From Desulfomonilaceae bacterium (GTDB lineage Bacteria; Desulfobacterota; Desulfomonilia; Desulfomonilales; Desulfomonilaceae): a stretch of 54,410 bases of DNA. This document shows, piece by piece, positions 36,474 to 43,819 of this stretch. The position numbers and the translations under genes are program-made. The first letter of the stretch is position 1. Every line of letters starts with the position of its first letter. The stretch is from assembly GCA_031082285.1 (NCBI GenBank), contig JAVHLK010000014.1, positions 3,058 through 57,467 of the forward strand, written 5' to 3'. The notes below the pieces were generated by a model, which made no database searches, had not been told where the DNA came from, and saw only the letters and a list, made by a program, of their open reading frames with translations.

Positions 36474-37223
36474 ATGAAGCGATTTATTGCAACAACCTGG
36501 CTCACCGCCCTCTGCTTTCTCCTGCTGAGCAATGTACATGCATGGGACGTTCCTGCGTACGTCCGGATAGACGGTGGAGCGAGAATGTGGTTCACCGTGC
36601 TGGATGGGGACCTTGTTCAGCCCGACAAGACCAAACTTGACCTTGTCGAGAATCTCGGACTCAAGAAGGATCAGCTCGTCTGGGAGTTCTTCACAAGCCT
36701 GCGGTTCGACAACATTCACGTCTTCCGGGTTCGATTCGAGCCGTTCACGGATTACGATCAGTCCCAAAGCCTATCGTATCTGAAATTGCGAGATCTTCGG
36801 TTCGGTTACGACCTTGACTTCTGGATGACGCCCCAAGTCCTCTTCGGTGCCAATGCGGATCTGGCGGTGTTGGGCGCGGACAGTCGAGTGAAAGATGTCA
36901 CGGTGGGGAACGTGTTGTTCAACTACCAGACGAGCGACACGAGGGTGCACCCGACCGTGGGGCTGCACGGAACGTATTATCCGATTCTCGAGGGCATTGC
37001 CCTGCGGCCGAACGTATCGGGTCGAGTCAATTGGTGGAACTACGAGAGTCTTGAGACATGGGACTGGGAAGTGGGCGTCGCGGTGGATGTGCCGATCAAT
37101 CGTCTGTGGACGTGGAGCGTGCACGGAGGGTATCGGTACTGGCACATCAAGTTCAAGCGATCCGTTGACTGGATCGATCTGAACCGATCGGGTTTCTTCG
37201 TCGAGACGTCGGTTCTTTTCTAG
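36474..37223 (+). CDS. Outer-membrane beta-barrel protein
   Basis: I assign this only to a structural class. A cleavable signal peptide (ATTWLTALCFLLLSNVHA-WD) is followed by 226 residues rich in aromatic and alternating polar/hydrophobic strands (LVWEFFTSLRFDNIHVFRVR, LKLRDLRFGYDLDFWMTPQV, VNWWNYESLETWDWEVGV, WSVHGGYRYWHIKFKR) and the last residue is phenylalanine (VETSVLF), the signal recognised by the BAM complex. The length suits an 8-stranded barrel. It is transcribed from its own promoter, downstream of smc. The function is unknown. Confidence 0.75.
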   Translation: MKRFIATTWLTALCFLLLSNVHAWDVPAYVRIDGGARMWFTVLDGDLVQPDKTKLDLVENLGLKKDQLVWEFFTSLRFDNIHVFRVRFEPFTDYDQSQSLSYLKLRDLRFGYDLDFWMTPQVLFGANADLAVLGADSRVKDVTVGNVLFNYQTSDTRVHPTVGLHGTYYPILEGIALRPNVSGRVNWWNYESLETWDWEVGVAVDVPINRLWTWSVHGGYRYWHIKFKRSVDWIDLNRSGFFVETSVLF

Positions 37224-37469
37224 GGCTCGGGATACGACGCCTGTAACGGCCAGTGTTCTGCGTGGAGTCAAGCCTTTCTCTGAGGTCGGGACCTTCCTCC
37301 CTATCCGGCCGGATCACCCATTACGCGATGAGGCCCCAAGGCCGGTACGACATGCGGCGGGATATCCCGGCCGATTAAAACTTCAGGTCTCGTCTCGGCA
37401 CGGCCTTGCACGGTAATTCTCCGGGCCGGCCGGCATAGTGCACGTCGCCCTGTTCGGAAACCGCCGAGA

Positions 37470-38261
37470 TCATGAGGCTGCGCGTTGGATCTCCGATTCG
37501 AGAGCAACCATCAGCCGGGTCAGGATTTCCCCGGAGCTTCCCTGAATGAGAATGTCCGTGACCTGACGGTGGAGGGCCGACGGCTCGCGGTTGATTTCTA
37601 CAACCAGGGCCGGGGGACGCTTAGCCCTGACGGAAATGGGAATCTGAGCAGCAGGGTATACCTGAAGGGACGTGCCGATGACGAGCAAAAGGTCACATTT
37701 CTGTGACTGGACGTCGGACATCATCAATGCCTTTGAGGGGATCGGTTCGCCGAAGAATACCGCATCCGGTTTGAGCAGTCCCTCGCATCGTCTGCATCTG
37801 GGGATATCGTCCCCGACTTCGCAGATTCTCGCTTCGACGTCTTCGATGGGCTCGAGATCGCGGCACTTCATGCAGGAAGCCCGGAGGAGGTTGCCATGGA
37901 ATTCAACGACCTCCACCGATCCGGCTCTCTGATGAAGATTGTCCACATTTTGGGTGATCACACACTTGAGAATTCCCATTTGTTCCATTCTTGCCAAGGC
38001 GTAATGTGCGGGGTTGGGGTCGGCCGCTGCAAGGTCGAAGTCCCCGGACGCCTTCAAATCCATATGCAATTTCCAAAACCTGGATGGATTCTGGAGAAAG
38101 CGATCGATGGAAAACTCTCCCGGATCGACGCGCGTCCACAAGCCTCCGGGACTGCGGAAGTCCGGTATGCCCGATTCGGTACTGATTCCGGCCCCGGTCA
38201 AGGCCACCGCGTTCTTTGCCTTTGCCAAACGTTCGGCTACTCTGGTTATCTGATCATCCAT
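37470..38261 (-). CDS. NAD-dependent protein deacylase, Sir2 family
   Basis: Sirtuins remove acyl groups from lysines using NAD. All hallmarks are present in 263 residues: GAGISTESGIPDFRS for NAD binding, TQNVDNLHQRAG, the catalytic histidine in EFHGNLL, four zinc cysteines (CMKC and CRRC), and IGTSLQVYPAA. The likely start is the ATG at 38261, behind GGAG at five bases; the GTG two codons upstream lies on that site. Family members act on acetyl, succinyl or other acyl lysines; I cannot tell which. No neighbour shows a shared job. Confidence 0.95.
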   Translation of the reverse strand: MDDQITRVAERLAKAKNAVALTGAGISTESGIPDFRSPGGLWTRVDPGEFSIDRFLQNPSRFWKLHMDLKASGDFDLAAADPNPAHYALARMEQMGILKCVITQNVDNLHQRAGSVEVVEFHGNLLRASCMKCRDLEPIEDVEARICEVGDDIPRCRRCEGLLKPDAVFFGEPIPSKALMMSDVQSQKCDLLLVIGTSLQVYPAAQIPISVRAKRPPALVVEINREPSALHRQVTDILIQGSSGEILTRLMVALESEIQRAAS

Positions 38262-38545
38262 GTCCACTCCTCATAGTAAGTGATGATATAGTGCCTTGAA
38301 AATTCTCGCAACGGCTTTTTGCGCAACAAGCGGGCTTTTCTCAAGAAAAACATGAACTCTTGCCTGGGGGAGGACAGGCGTGGGCGTTACCTTCGCGCAA
38401 GAATGCTTCCGACCCGGCCTTGGTCAGGTCGGGGGATCGCAATAACGCACATGAAGGTCTTCGCAGTATTGAAGGAGTTACGCCGTAAGCCCGCCGCATA
38501 TTGACAACGGTCAGTCGGCATACCGCGTTTCCCGGTCCTTTGCCC

Positions 38546-38575
38546 TTGACACGGGAGACCTATCGAGACTATCTA
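38546..38575 (+). promoter_or_regulatory. Probable promoter of the sigma, anti-sigma and thioredoxin operon
   Basis: A perfect TTGACA (38546-38551), 18 bp, TATCTA (38570-38575). Start of transcription would be near 38582, about 50 bp before the ATG of the sigma factor. A second promoter read by the sigma factor itself may exist, but I did not identify one. Confidence 0.5.
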
Positions 38576-38629
38576 CTAGGTGTATACGTGGGTTATACGA
38601 ATCTTTTTGTCGCGGTGTGCATCAGTGTA

Positions 38630-39232
38630 ATGAGAAAAGGTACGGTTGAAGATCAGGCAGCCATAGACCAAGTACTCAGTGGAGACTATGATGCCTTTGA
38701 GAAATTAGTGGAGAAATACCAAGGGCGAGTCTACCGGCATTTGAGGAAAATGGTAAAAGACGGTCAGCAGGCCGAGGACTTGCTCCAAGAGACCTTTCTT
38801 AGTGCGTACAAGGGATTAGAAAGTTTTTCCGGGTCTTCATCGTTCTCCACGTGGTTGTTTAGGATTGCAACCAATTCGGCGCTGATGTTTCTGAGAAAGA
38901 AACGTCCGGAGAGCGTTGAGTACAACGATGAAATCGGGGGTGGAGGGAATCACGACATGATGATGCATTCCTCCGAATTCATCAGAACGCCGCTCGAAGT
39001 TCTTCTATCCAGGGAGGGCCGCGAGAAAATAGAAGAAGCTATTGAGGGTCTGCCGGTCCTTTATCGGACCACCATAGTCTTGCGGGATGTTGAGGGCTTT
39101 TCACTCAAGGAAGTCGCGGACATTATGGACACTTCGGTAGCCGCGGTGAAATCCCGCCTTCATCGAGCGAGAAATTCGGTGAGAGGGACGTTGTCGTCCT
39201 ATTACACGGAACGGGACGTCGACGCCAATTAA
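38630..39232 (+). CDS. ECF-type RNA polymerase sigma factor
   Basis: This is an extracytoplasmic-function sigma factor of 200 residues. Region 2 is seen as DQVLSGDYDAFEKLVEKYQG, LLQETFLSAYKGLESFSG and SFSTWLFRIATNSALMFLRK; region 4 as AIEGLPVLYRTTIVLRDVEG and the helix-turn-helix SLKEVADIMDTSVAAVKSRL. I start it at ATG 38630 because the frame upstream runs through the promoter; the ribosome binding site there is weak. The next gene encodes a zinc-motif anti-sigma factor 14 bp downstream, then thioredoxin and its reductase, so it probably directs transcription of thiol-stress genes including its own operon. That role is inferred from the order of the genes. Confidence 0.93.
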   Translation: MRKGTVEDQAAIDQVLSGDYDAFEKLVEKYQGRVYRHLRKMVKDGQQAEDLLQETFLSAYKGLESFSGSSSFSTWLFRIATNSALMFLRKKRPESVEYNDEIGGGGNHDMMMHSSEFIRTPLEVLLSREGREKIEEAIEGLPVLYRTTIVLRDVEGFSLKEVADIMDTSVAAVKSRLHRARNSVRGTLSSYYTERDVDAN

Positions 39233-39246
39233 GGCGAGAGGACAGC

Positions 39247-39504
39247 ATGAAGACGTGCAAGGAATTCTGTGATAATCTATCCGACTACCTTGACGGCGAG
39301 ATGTCGAGTGACGAGTGCAGACTTATTGAAGATCATCTGGCAATGTGTCCGCCATGCGCCCTTATGTACGAGTGTCTTAAGACCACGGTGAGCATTTGCG
39401 AGAAAGGCGTGTCGGAGGACATGCCGGAGGATGTGAAGGAAAGGCTCAAGGTGTTTCTTAGGACCCACTGCAAGTCTGACCGATTAAAATTCAGAGAGGA
39501 GTAA
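39247..39504 (+). CDS. Anti-sigma factor with HxxxCxxC zinc motif (RsrA/ZAS-like)
   Basis: This 85-residue protein carries the zinc anti-sigma motif: C4, H30, C34 and C37 in the spacing C-x25-H-x3-C-x2-C (HLAMCPPC). In RsrA-type proteins the zinc or a nearby disulfide makes sigma release sensitive to oxidation. Here it has eight cysteines in all (4, 8, 24, 34, 37, 43, 51, 75), more than needed for zinc, and no membrane span, so it is cytoplasmic. It follows the sigma factor by 14 bp behind GAGAGGA, and trxA follows 1 bp after its stop, so all four genes are surely one operon. A simple zinc-finger protein with another role is less likely. Confidence 0.85.
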   Translation: MKTCKEFCDNLSDYLDGEMSSDECRLIEDHLAMCPPCALMYECLKTTVSICEKGVSEDMPEDVKERLKVFLRTHCKSDRLKFREE

Positions 39505-39505
39505 T

Positions 39506-39841
39506 ATGATGGCAGAAAGCGAACATCTCTTCACCGTGACCGATGAGGATTTCGACCAGGAGATACTTCAATCCGACGTCCCTGCGTTGGTCGATTTTTG
39601 GGCTGCCTGGTGCGGGCCTTGTCGGACCGTAGGACCGGTCGTCGAAGAGCTGGCCGGCGAGTACGTGGGCAAGGTGAAGGTGGCCAAGCTCAATGTGGAC
39701 GACAACAAACAGACGCCGACCAAGTATGGCGTGCGCGGCATTCCGACCCTGATGCTTTTCAAGGACGGCCAGGTGGTGGATCAAATCGTGGGGGCAGTGC
39801 CCAAAAGTCGCATCAAAGAGATCCTGGACAAGGTGTCCTAG
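39506..39841 (+). CDS. trxA: Thioredoxin
   Basis: Thioredoxin reduces disulfides in cytoplasmic proteins. The 111-residue sequence has the active site [12 protein letters not shown], the cis-proline loop [11 protein letters not shown], and normal length. The ATG at 39506 is behind GAGGAG; a second ATG follows directly. It lies between the anti-sigma factor and trxB in one operon, and it could be the reductant that resets the cysteines of the anti-sigma factor. Confidence 0.97.
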   Translation: MMAESEHLFTVTDEDFDQEILQSDVPALVDFWAAWCGPCRTVGPVVEELAGEYVGKVKVAKLNVDDNKQTPTKYGVRGIPTLMLFKDGQVVDQIVGAVPKSRIKEILDKVS

Positions 39842-39842
39842 T

Positions 39843-40760
39843 ATGCATACCGACCTTGTAGTCCTCGGCGGCGGGCCCGCGGGTTTGGCGGCGGGAATGT
39901 ATGCCTCTCGAGCGCGTATCTCATCGGTTCTCATTGAAAAGGGGCAGCCGGGAGGTCAAATGGCGGCCACCGAGATCGTGGAGAACTACCCCGGCTTCGT
40001 CGATCCGATCTATGGTGCGGAGCTCAGCCTGAAAATGGAAGCACATGCGAGGAAGTTCGGTCTGGAAGTTGTTCAGGCCGATATCCTGAGTGTGGAAAAA
40101 GAGGGCAAGGGCTTCACTTTGACGGATGATTCCGGCACCGTCTATTCCTGTCGCGCGTTGATCATTGCGACGGGAGCCTCGCCCGTGAAACTGGGCATAC
40201 CCGGGGAGCTGGAACTTGCGGGGAAGGGGGTAAGCTACTGTGCCGTATGTGACGGACCGTTCTTCCGCGATTTTGAAGTCGCGGTGATCGGAGGCGGCGA
40301 CTCGGCCGTTCAAGAGGCCGTTTACCTGACCCGGTTTGCGACGCGGGTCCACCTGATACACCGACGCGACGAGTTGCGAGCCCTAAAGGAACTGCAGGAA
40401 AAGGCCTTCGGCATGCCCCGGATCGTTATACATTGGAGTCACGTCCCGGTGGAGATTACGGGAGTCAGGGAGGTTGAAGGAATCAGGATTCGATCGGCGA
40501 AGGACGGCTCGGAAGAAAATCTTCCCGTCGGAGGAGTCTTCTTCTATGTCGGTCTCAAACCGAGCACGGAAGGCTTGAAGGATCTTGTAGATACCGATTA
40601 TGCGGGATTCATCCTCACGGATGACACGATGGCGACATCCACTCCCGGGGTCTTCGCTGCCGGCGATGTGCGGTGCAAGCAACTTCGACAGATTGCCACG
40701 GCGGTCGGCGATGGAGCGACGGCCGCGTTCAGTGCCCAGCACTATCTGGAGAAGCTTTAA
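39843..40760 (+). CDS. trxB: Thioredoxin reductase
   Basis: This flavoenzyme reduces thioredoxin with NADPH. FAD motifs VVLGGGPAGLAAGMYASRA and GVFAAGDVRCKQLRQIATA, the NADPH motif VAVIGGGDSAVQEA and the redox pair CAVCDG are complete in 305 residues. It starts one base after trxA. A hairpin (GGGAGAC-GA-GTCTCCC, 40796-40811) follows at 36 bp but has no T-tract, so it is only a weak terminator candidate. Confidence 0.96.
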   Translation: MHTDLVVLGGGPAGLAAGMYASRARISSVLIEKGQPGGQMAATEIVENYPGFVDPIYGAELSLKMEAHARKFGLEVVQADILSVEKEGKGFTLTDDSGTVYSCRALIIATGASPVKLGIPGELELAGKGVSYCAVCDGPFFRDFEVAVIGGGDSAVQEAVYLTRFATRVHLIHRRDELRALKELQEKAFGMPRIVIHWSHVPVEITGVREVEGIRIRSAKDGSEENLPVGGVFFYVGLKPSTEGLKDLVDTDYAGFILTDDTMATSTPGVFAAGDVRCKQLRQIATAVGDGATAAFSAQHYLEKL

Positions 40761-40973
40761 GTACTCGTTTTCACATTCTGTGGCACCCTATGAGGGGGAG
40801 ACGAGTCTCCCGCTCACAGGATCAAGATGGTGACGCATCGGCTTTCCGTACCTACGACGTCGCGGTAGGCCTTGCCGAGCGGAGCATGCACGGTTTGTTC
40901 CGGCCCCAGGCGGCTCCACGTAATCAAGGGGCCGGCTCACGAAGCCGCCGCCGTGTGAATGAAACGTGAGCGC

Positions 40974-41429
40974 CTAGAATTTGGGCGGGCCGATGTACCA
41001 GTACGGTTCCGCCTCGAAGAAGCTGCCGTCGGCACGATTGCGGGTGCCCCACACCGGGTCGAGCGTGGGTCCGTACTCGGGTTTCCAGAAGGTCAGGATT
41101 TCCAGGAAGCCGGTGGTCAAGCGCCTGGCGAATCGATAGGAACCGTCGATGCTTCCGGCAATGAGGCCGTTGGTAGAGCCGGCAAGGTAACCTTGCAGGC
41201 CGCCGTCATACGCCCCGTACAATGCGCCGTCAACCGACGCGTTGGTCATGGTGGCGACCATCTCGTAGGGCGCCGAAAGGACGTTGACCACTCCTCTTCC
41301 CAATTTCCATGCCGGGAGCGTTCTGTCGAAACGCCTCAGATCGTCGAAGTCGGTCTCGTAGGCGTTCGATACGCACACCGTCCCCATCACCAGAATAGTG
41401 GCGAGTAACGTTATTGAGAGATTCTTCAT
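40974..41429 (-). CDS. Exosortase system-associated protein, TIGR04073-like
   Basis: A signal peptide (KNLSITLLATILVMGTVCVSNAYE) is followed by a 125-residue body. The pattern AWKLGRGVVNVLSAPYEMVA, a glycine-rich middle (YGAYDGGLQGYLAGSTNGLI), FARRLTTGFLEILTF and a proline-tyrosine tail (KPEYGPTLDPVWG) resembles the TIGR04073 family, of unknown function, seen in genomes that have exosortase. The ATG at 41429 is preceded by GGAGG at five bases; upstream codons in the same frame lie over the promoter. I recall the family by pattern and have not searched. No exosortase gene is in the window. Confidence 0.65.
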   Translation of the reverse strand: MKNLSITLLATILVMGTVCVSNAYETDFDDLRRFDRTLPAWKLGRGVVNVLSAPYEMVATMTNASVDGALYGAYDGGLQGYLAGSTNGLIAGSIDGSYRFARRLTTGFLEILTFWKPEYGPTLDPVWGTRNRADGSFFEAEPYWYIGPPKF

Positions 41430-41551
41430 TGCATCCTCCGGAATCAGTATGCCCGCCGATCGTTCTTGTGGCGGCGTCCCGTCGGTGTAATCTGCCCGAA
41501 AAAAAGGATAGACGCGTATTTCGAGCAAGGCGGGCGCCGATTCACGATCCG

Positions 41552-41580
41552 ATCCTATCACACATGACGAGATTTGGCAA
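41552..41580 (-). promoter_or_regulatory. Probable sigma-70 promoter of the TIGR04073-like gene
   Basis: On the minus strand TTGCCA (41580-41575), 17 bp, TAGGAT (41557-41552), about 120 bp before the ATG at 41429. Confidence 0.5.
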
Positions 41581-41733
41581 CTGATTACCGTTGAATTCCC
41601 CTATGTTGGGAAATATTTCGAGAATTTTGTTGCAGAGTTCGTTCGGTCGTCGATCCTTTGCTCTTGCGATCTATACTGAATTGCGGCATATTCCCAAGCG
41701 GGATCGTGAACGGTCTATTCCGCGAGGAACCTT

Positions 41734-41874
41734 ATGAAGAAATGGCTGCTTATCGCATTGACCCTTCTGCTCATGTCGGGGTGCTCTCTTACCAAGATGT
41801 GGAGATGGATCGATGAAATGGACTGGGAGCGGGACGATCAAACCATAAGGGTGATGCGAATTCTGATACGATAG
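41734..41874 (+). CDS. Small lipoprotein, 46 residues
   Basis: The ATG at 41734, behind GAGGAA, opens a 46-residue frame: a positively charged start, a hydrophobic segment and a cysteine in MKKWLLIALTLLLMSGC, close to a type II signal peptide (LMSGC, with M where L is usual). The mature part is only 30 residues, rich in tryptophan and charges (KMWRWIDEMDWERDDQTI). It lies in the gap before the unknown protein and hisI, on the same strand, and may be co-transcribed with them. A TATACT at 41672 could be a -10, but I see no matching -35. I know no family. The clean signal and ribosome binding site make it likely real. Confidence 0.6.
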   Translation: MKKWLLIALTLLLMSGCSLTKMWRWIDEMDWERDDQTIRVMRILIR

Positions 41875-41970
41875 CGGTTTGTGATTTGTCCGGACGATGA
41901 ATCCGGCAGTTTGATGAGCGCCGAGAAATCCGCGATGTTTTCCAACGGAGGTGCGGCGCCGGGAGGCAGG

Positions 41971-42360
41971 ATGTCTGATTACGGCATAGACAGAGCAAGA
42001 TTGGAGGAGTTCTCCACAGAGGAGATCGTGAGGATTCTCAGGGAGGAAAGAGACGATTACACTCCCGAGGGCCTCAGCGTGTTTCGGGAGATCCTCGCGA
42101 AACGGGGATACGCGGATGACGGTTCGAGCCTGGCCTCGGCCCAATTGGTCTCCCCAGGTTTCGCGGGCGGCACGAAGGGTGTGACCGGAGAGGCGGTTCG
42201 GAGCCCCACGGATGCGATTCGCGTTCTCAACGGTGTTCTCGTCGGAGTTCTTGACGGCAGCGTGGAGCCGCAGGTAGCTCAGGCGGCGACATCGGTGGTA
42301 CTGGGCATCCTTCACGCGCTCGAGCAGGAATTCATGACCGGTTCGCGGGAGGAATCTTGA
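41971..42360 (+). CDS. Protein of unknown function upstream of hisI, 129 residues
   Basis: I do not recognise a family. The first half is helical and acidic (RARLEEFSTEEIVRILREER, LSVFREILAKRGYADDG), followed by a flexible glycine-rich stretch, then a second helical part (DAIRVLNGVLVGVLDGSVEP, VAQAATSVVLGILHALEQEF). No signal peptide. The ATG at 41971 lies just after GGGAGGCAGG; the frame is open up to 41881 but without a better site. Its stop overlaps the hisI start by one base (TGATG), so it is translationally coupled to hisI. Confidence 0.6.
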   Translation: MSDYGIDRARLEEFSTEEIVRILREERDDYTPEGLSVFREILAKRGYADDGSSLASAQLVSPGFAGGTKGVTGEAVRSPTDAIRVLNGVLVGVLDGSVEPQVAQAATSVVLGILHALEQEFMTGSREES

Positions 42361-42728
42361 TGGCTGAGGATATCTTGGGCAAGGCTGAAATCGATTTTGA
42401 CAAAGGCGGAGGCCTGGTTCCGGCCATCGCGCAGGACGTGCGCACGGGCAAGGTGCTGATGATGGCTTACATGAACCGGGAAGCTCTCGAGACGACTTTG
42501 AAGGAAGGCCGGGCCTGCTATTGGAGCCGTTCCCGCAAGGAACTTTGGCGAAAGGGAGATACATCCGGAGACATTCAGATTGTAGAACAAGTCCTGGTCG
42601 ATTGTGATCAGGACACAATATTACTTCTCGTGCAACAACGCGGACAAGGAGCGTGCCACACCCGGAAATGGAGCTGTTTTTTCCGGCGTCTTACCCGAGA
42701 GGGAGAACTGAAGGACATTGATGAGTAG
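42360..42728 (+). CDS. hisI: Phosphoribosyl-AMP cyclohydrolase (histidine synthesis)
   Basis: HisI opens the purine ring of phosphoribosyl-AMP, the third step of histidine synthesis. The metal and substrate motifs are seen in 122 residues: VLMMAYMNREAL, CYWSRSRKELWRKGDTSG, DCDQDTILL and GACHTRKWSCFF, including the zinc cysteines. The ATG at 42360 is preceded by GGGAGG. It is the single-domain form, without the HisE pyrophosphohydrolase. hisG overlaps its end by 8 bp. Confidence 0.96.
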   Translation: MAEDILGKAEIDFDKGGGLVPAIAQDVRTGKVLMMAYMNREALETTLKEGRACYWSRSRKELWRKGDTSGDIQIVEQVLVDCDQDTILLLVQQRGQGACHTRKWSCFFRRLTREGELKDIDE

Positions 42729-43599
42729 TGAAGTATTGAGACTGGTAATTCCCAAGGGCAGCCTCGAACAGGCTACGATCGATCTGTTCCGCCGAGCAGG
42801 CTGGAATATAACCGTGTCTCCGAGGAGCTATTTCCCCAGCGTGGACGATGATGAGATCATGATGGCTCGCCTGAGGGCCCAGGAGATATCCCGTTACGTT
42901 GAGGCAGGCACCTTTGACGCCGGTTTGACCGGAAAGGACTGGATTCTGGAAAACGAATCGGACGTCAAGGTTATTGACGATCTTGTGTATTCAAAGGTTT
43001 CTCAGAATCCCGCACGGTGGGTGCTGGCCGTGGACGCGGAGTCCGACTACCAGAAGCCGGAAGACCTGGATGGAAAACGAATCGCCACCGAACTGGTCAA
43101 ATTCACCAAGAGATTCTTCGCGGAGCGAAGTATCAACGTCGAGGTTGAATTCTCGTGGGGGAGCACGGAAGCCAAGGTCAATGAGGGCGTGGTGGACGCA
43201 ATCGTCGACGTGACGGAAACGGGCAGCACGTTGAAGGCCAACGGTCTGCGCATCATTCATTGTCTTCTGACCACCAACACGCAGTTTATCGCCAATCGCC
43301 GAGCCTTTGAAAATCCGGCAAAGCGGGAGAAAATCGAGCAGATTCTTCTGCTTCTCCAGTCGGCTTTGGAAGCCCGCAAGATGGTAGGTCTGAAGATGAA
43401 CGTTCCGGAACAGAAGGTCGATTCGGTCGTGAGCCTGCTTCCCTCCTTGAATGCTCCCACGGTGGCGGGCTTGTATAAGAGCGACTGGTTCGCGGTGGAG
43501 TCCGTGGTATCCGAAGAGGTTGTTCGATCGCTGATACCCAAGCTCATGAAGGCGGGCGCCACGGGAATCATCGAGTATCCGTTGAACAAGGTTCTCTAA
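42721..43599 (+). CDS. hisG: ATP phosphoribosyltransferase, long form (histidine synthesis)
   Basis: HisG joins ATP and PRPP, the first and feedback-controlled step of histidine synthesis. The catalytic part has RLVIPKGSLEQATIDLFRRA, GTFDAGLTGKDWILE and VVDAIVDVTETGSTLKANGL; the C-terminal 75 residues (LPSLNAPTVAGLYKSDWFAV, ATGIIEYPLNKVL) are the histidine-binding regulatory domain of the long form, so HisZ is not needed. 292 residues. It overlaps hisI by 8 bp. The other his genes are not in the window. Confidence 0.97.
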   Translation: MSSEVLRLVIPKGSLEQATIDLFRRAGWNITVSPRSYFPSVDDDEIMMARLRAQEISRYVEAGTFDAGLTGKDWILENESDVKVIDDLVYSKVSQNPARWVLAVDAESDYQKPEDLDGKRIATELVKFTKRFFAERSINVEVEFSWGSTEAKVNEGVVDAIVDVTETGSTLKANGLRIIHCLLTTNTQFIANRRAFENPAKREKIEQILLLLQSALEARKMVGLKMNVPEQKVDSVVSLLPSLNAPTVAGLYKSDWFAVESVVSEEVVRSLIPKLMKAGATGIIEYPLNKVL

Positions 43600-43613
43600 G
43601 CAGAGTCTTTCCG

Positions 43614-43780
43614 ACGAGCTTACTTCTCGTTCCCAGGCCCTTGCCCCGGAACGAAGCAACGATGATCCCCGGCTGACCCAATAGGTCTCCCCGGCGAAGG
43701 CCGGGGCCCAGTCTTGTTTTCCTTGCCCACGGCCATCGCCGCAAAGATGGCGGGCATCCCGCGTTCCGCGGGACCCTACG
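43614..43780. repeat. Hairpin-rich intergenic repeat-like block after hisG
   Basis: The 220-bp gap between the convergent hisG and oxidoreductase genes has three hairpins: GTTCC(..)GGAAC at 43629-43652, CCCCGGC-GAAG-GCCGGGG at 43689-43706 (followed by a T-containing stretch, possibly the hisG terminator), and CCCGCG-TTC-CGCGGG at 43758-43772. The first carries the core CTTCTCGTTCCC (43623-43634), which recurs in the gap at 50573-50584. Confidence 0.55.
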
Positions 43781-43819
43781 GTGAGGGAAGAGGAACATCC
43801 CCACATTATATCAACATTA

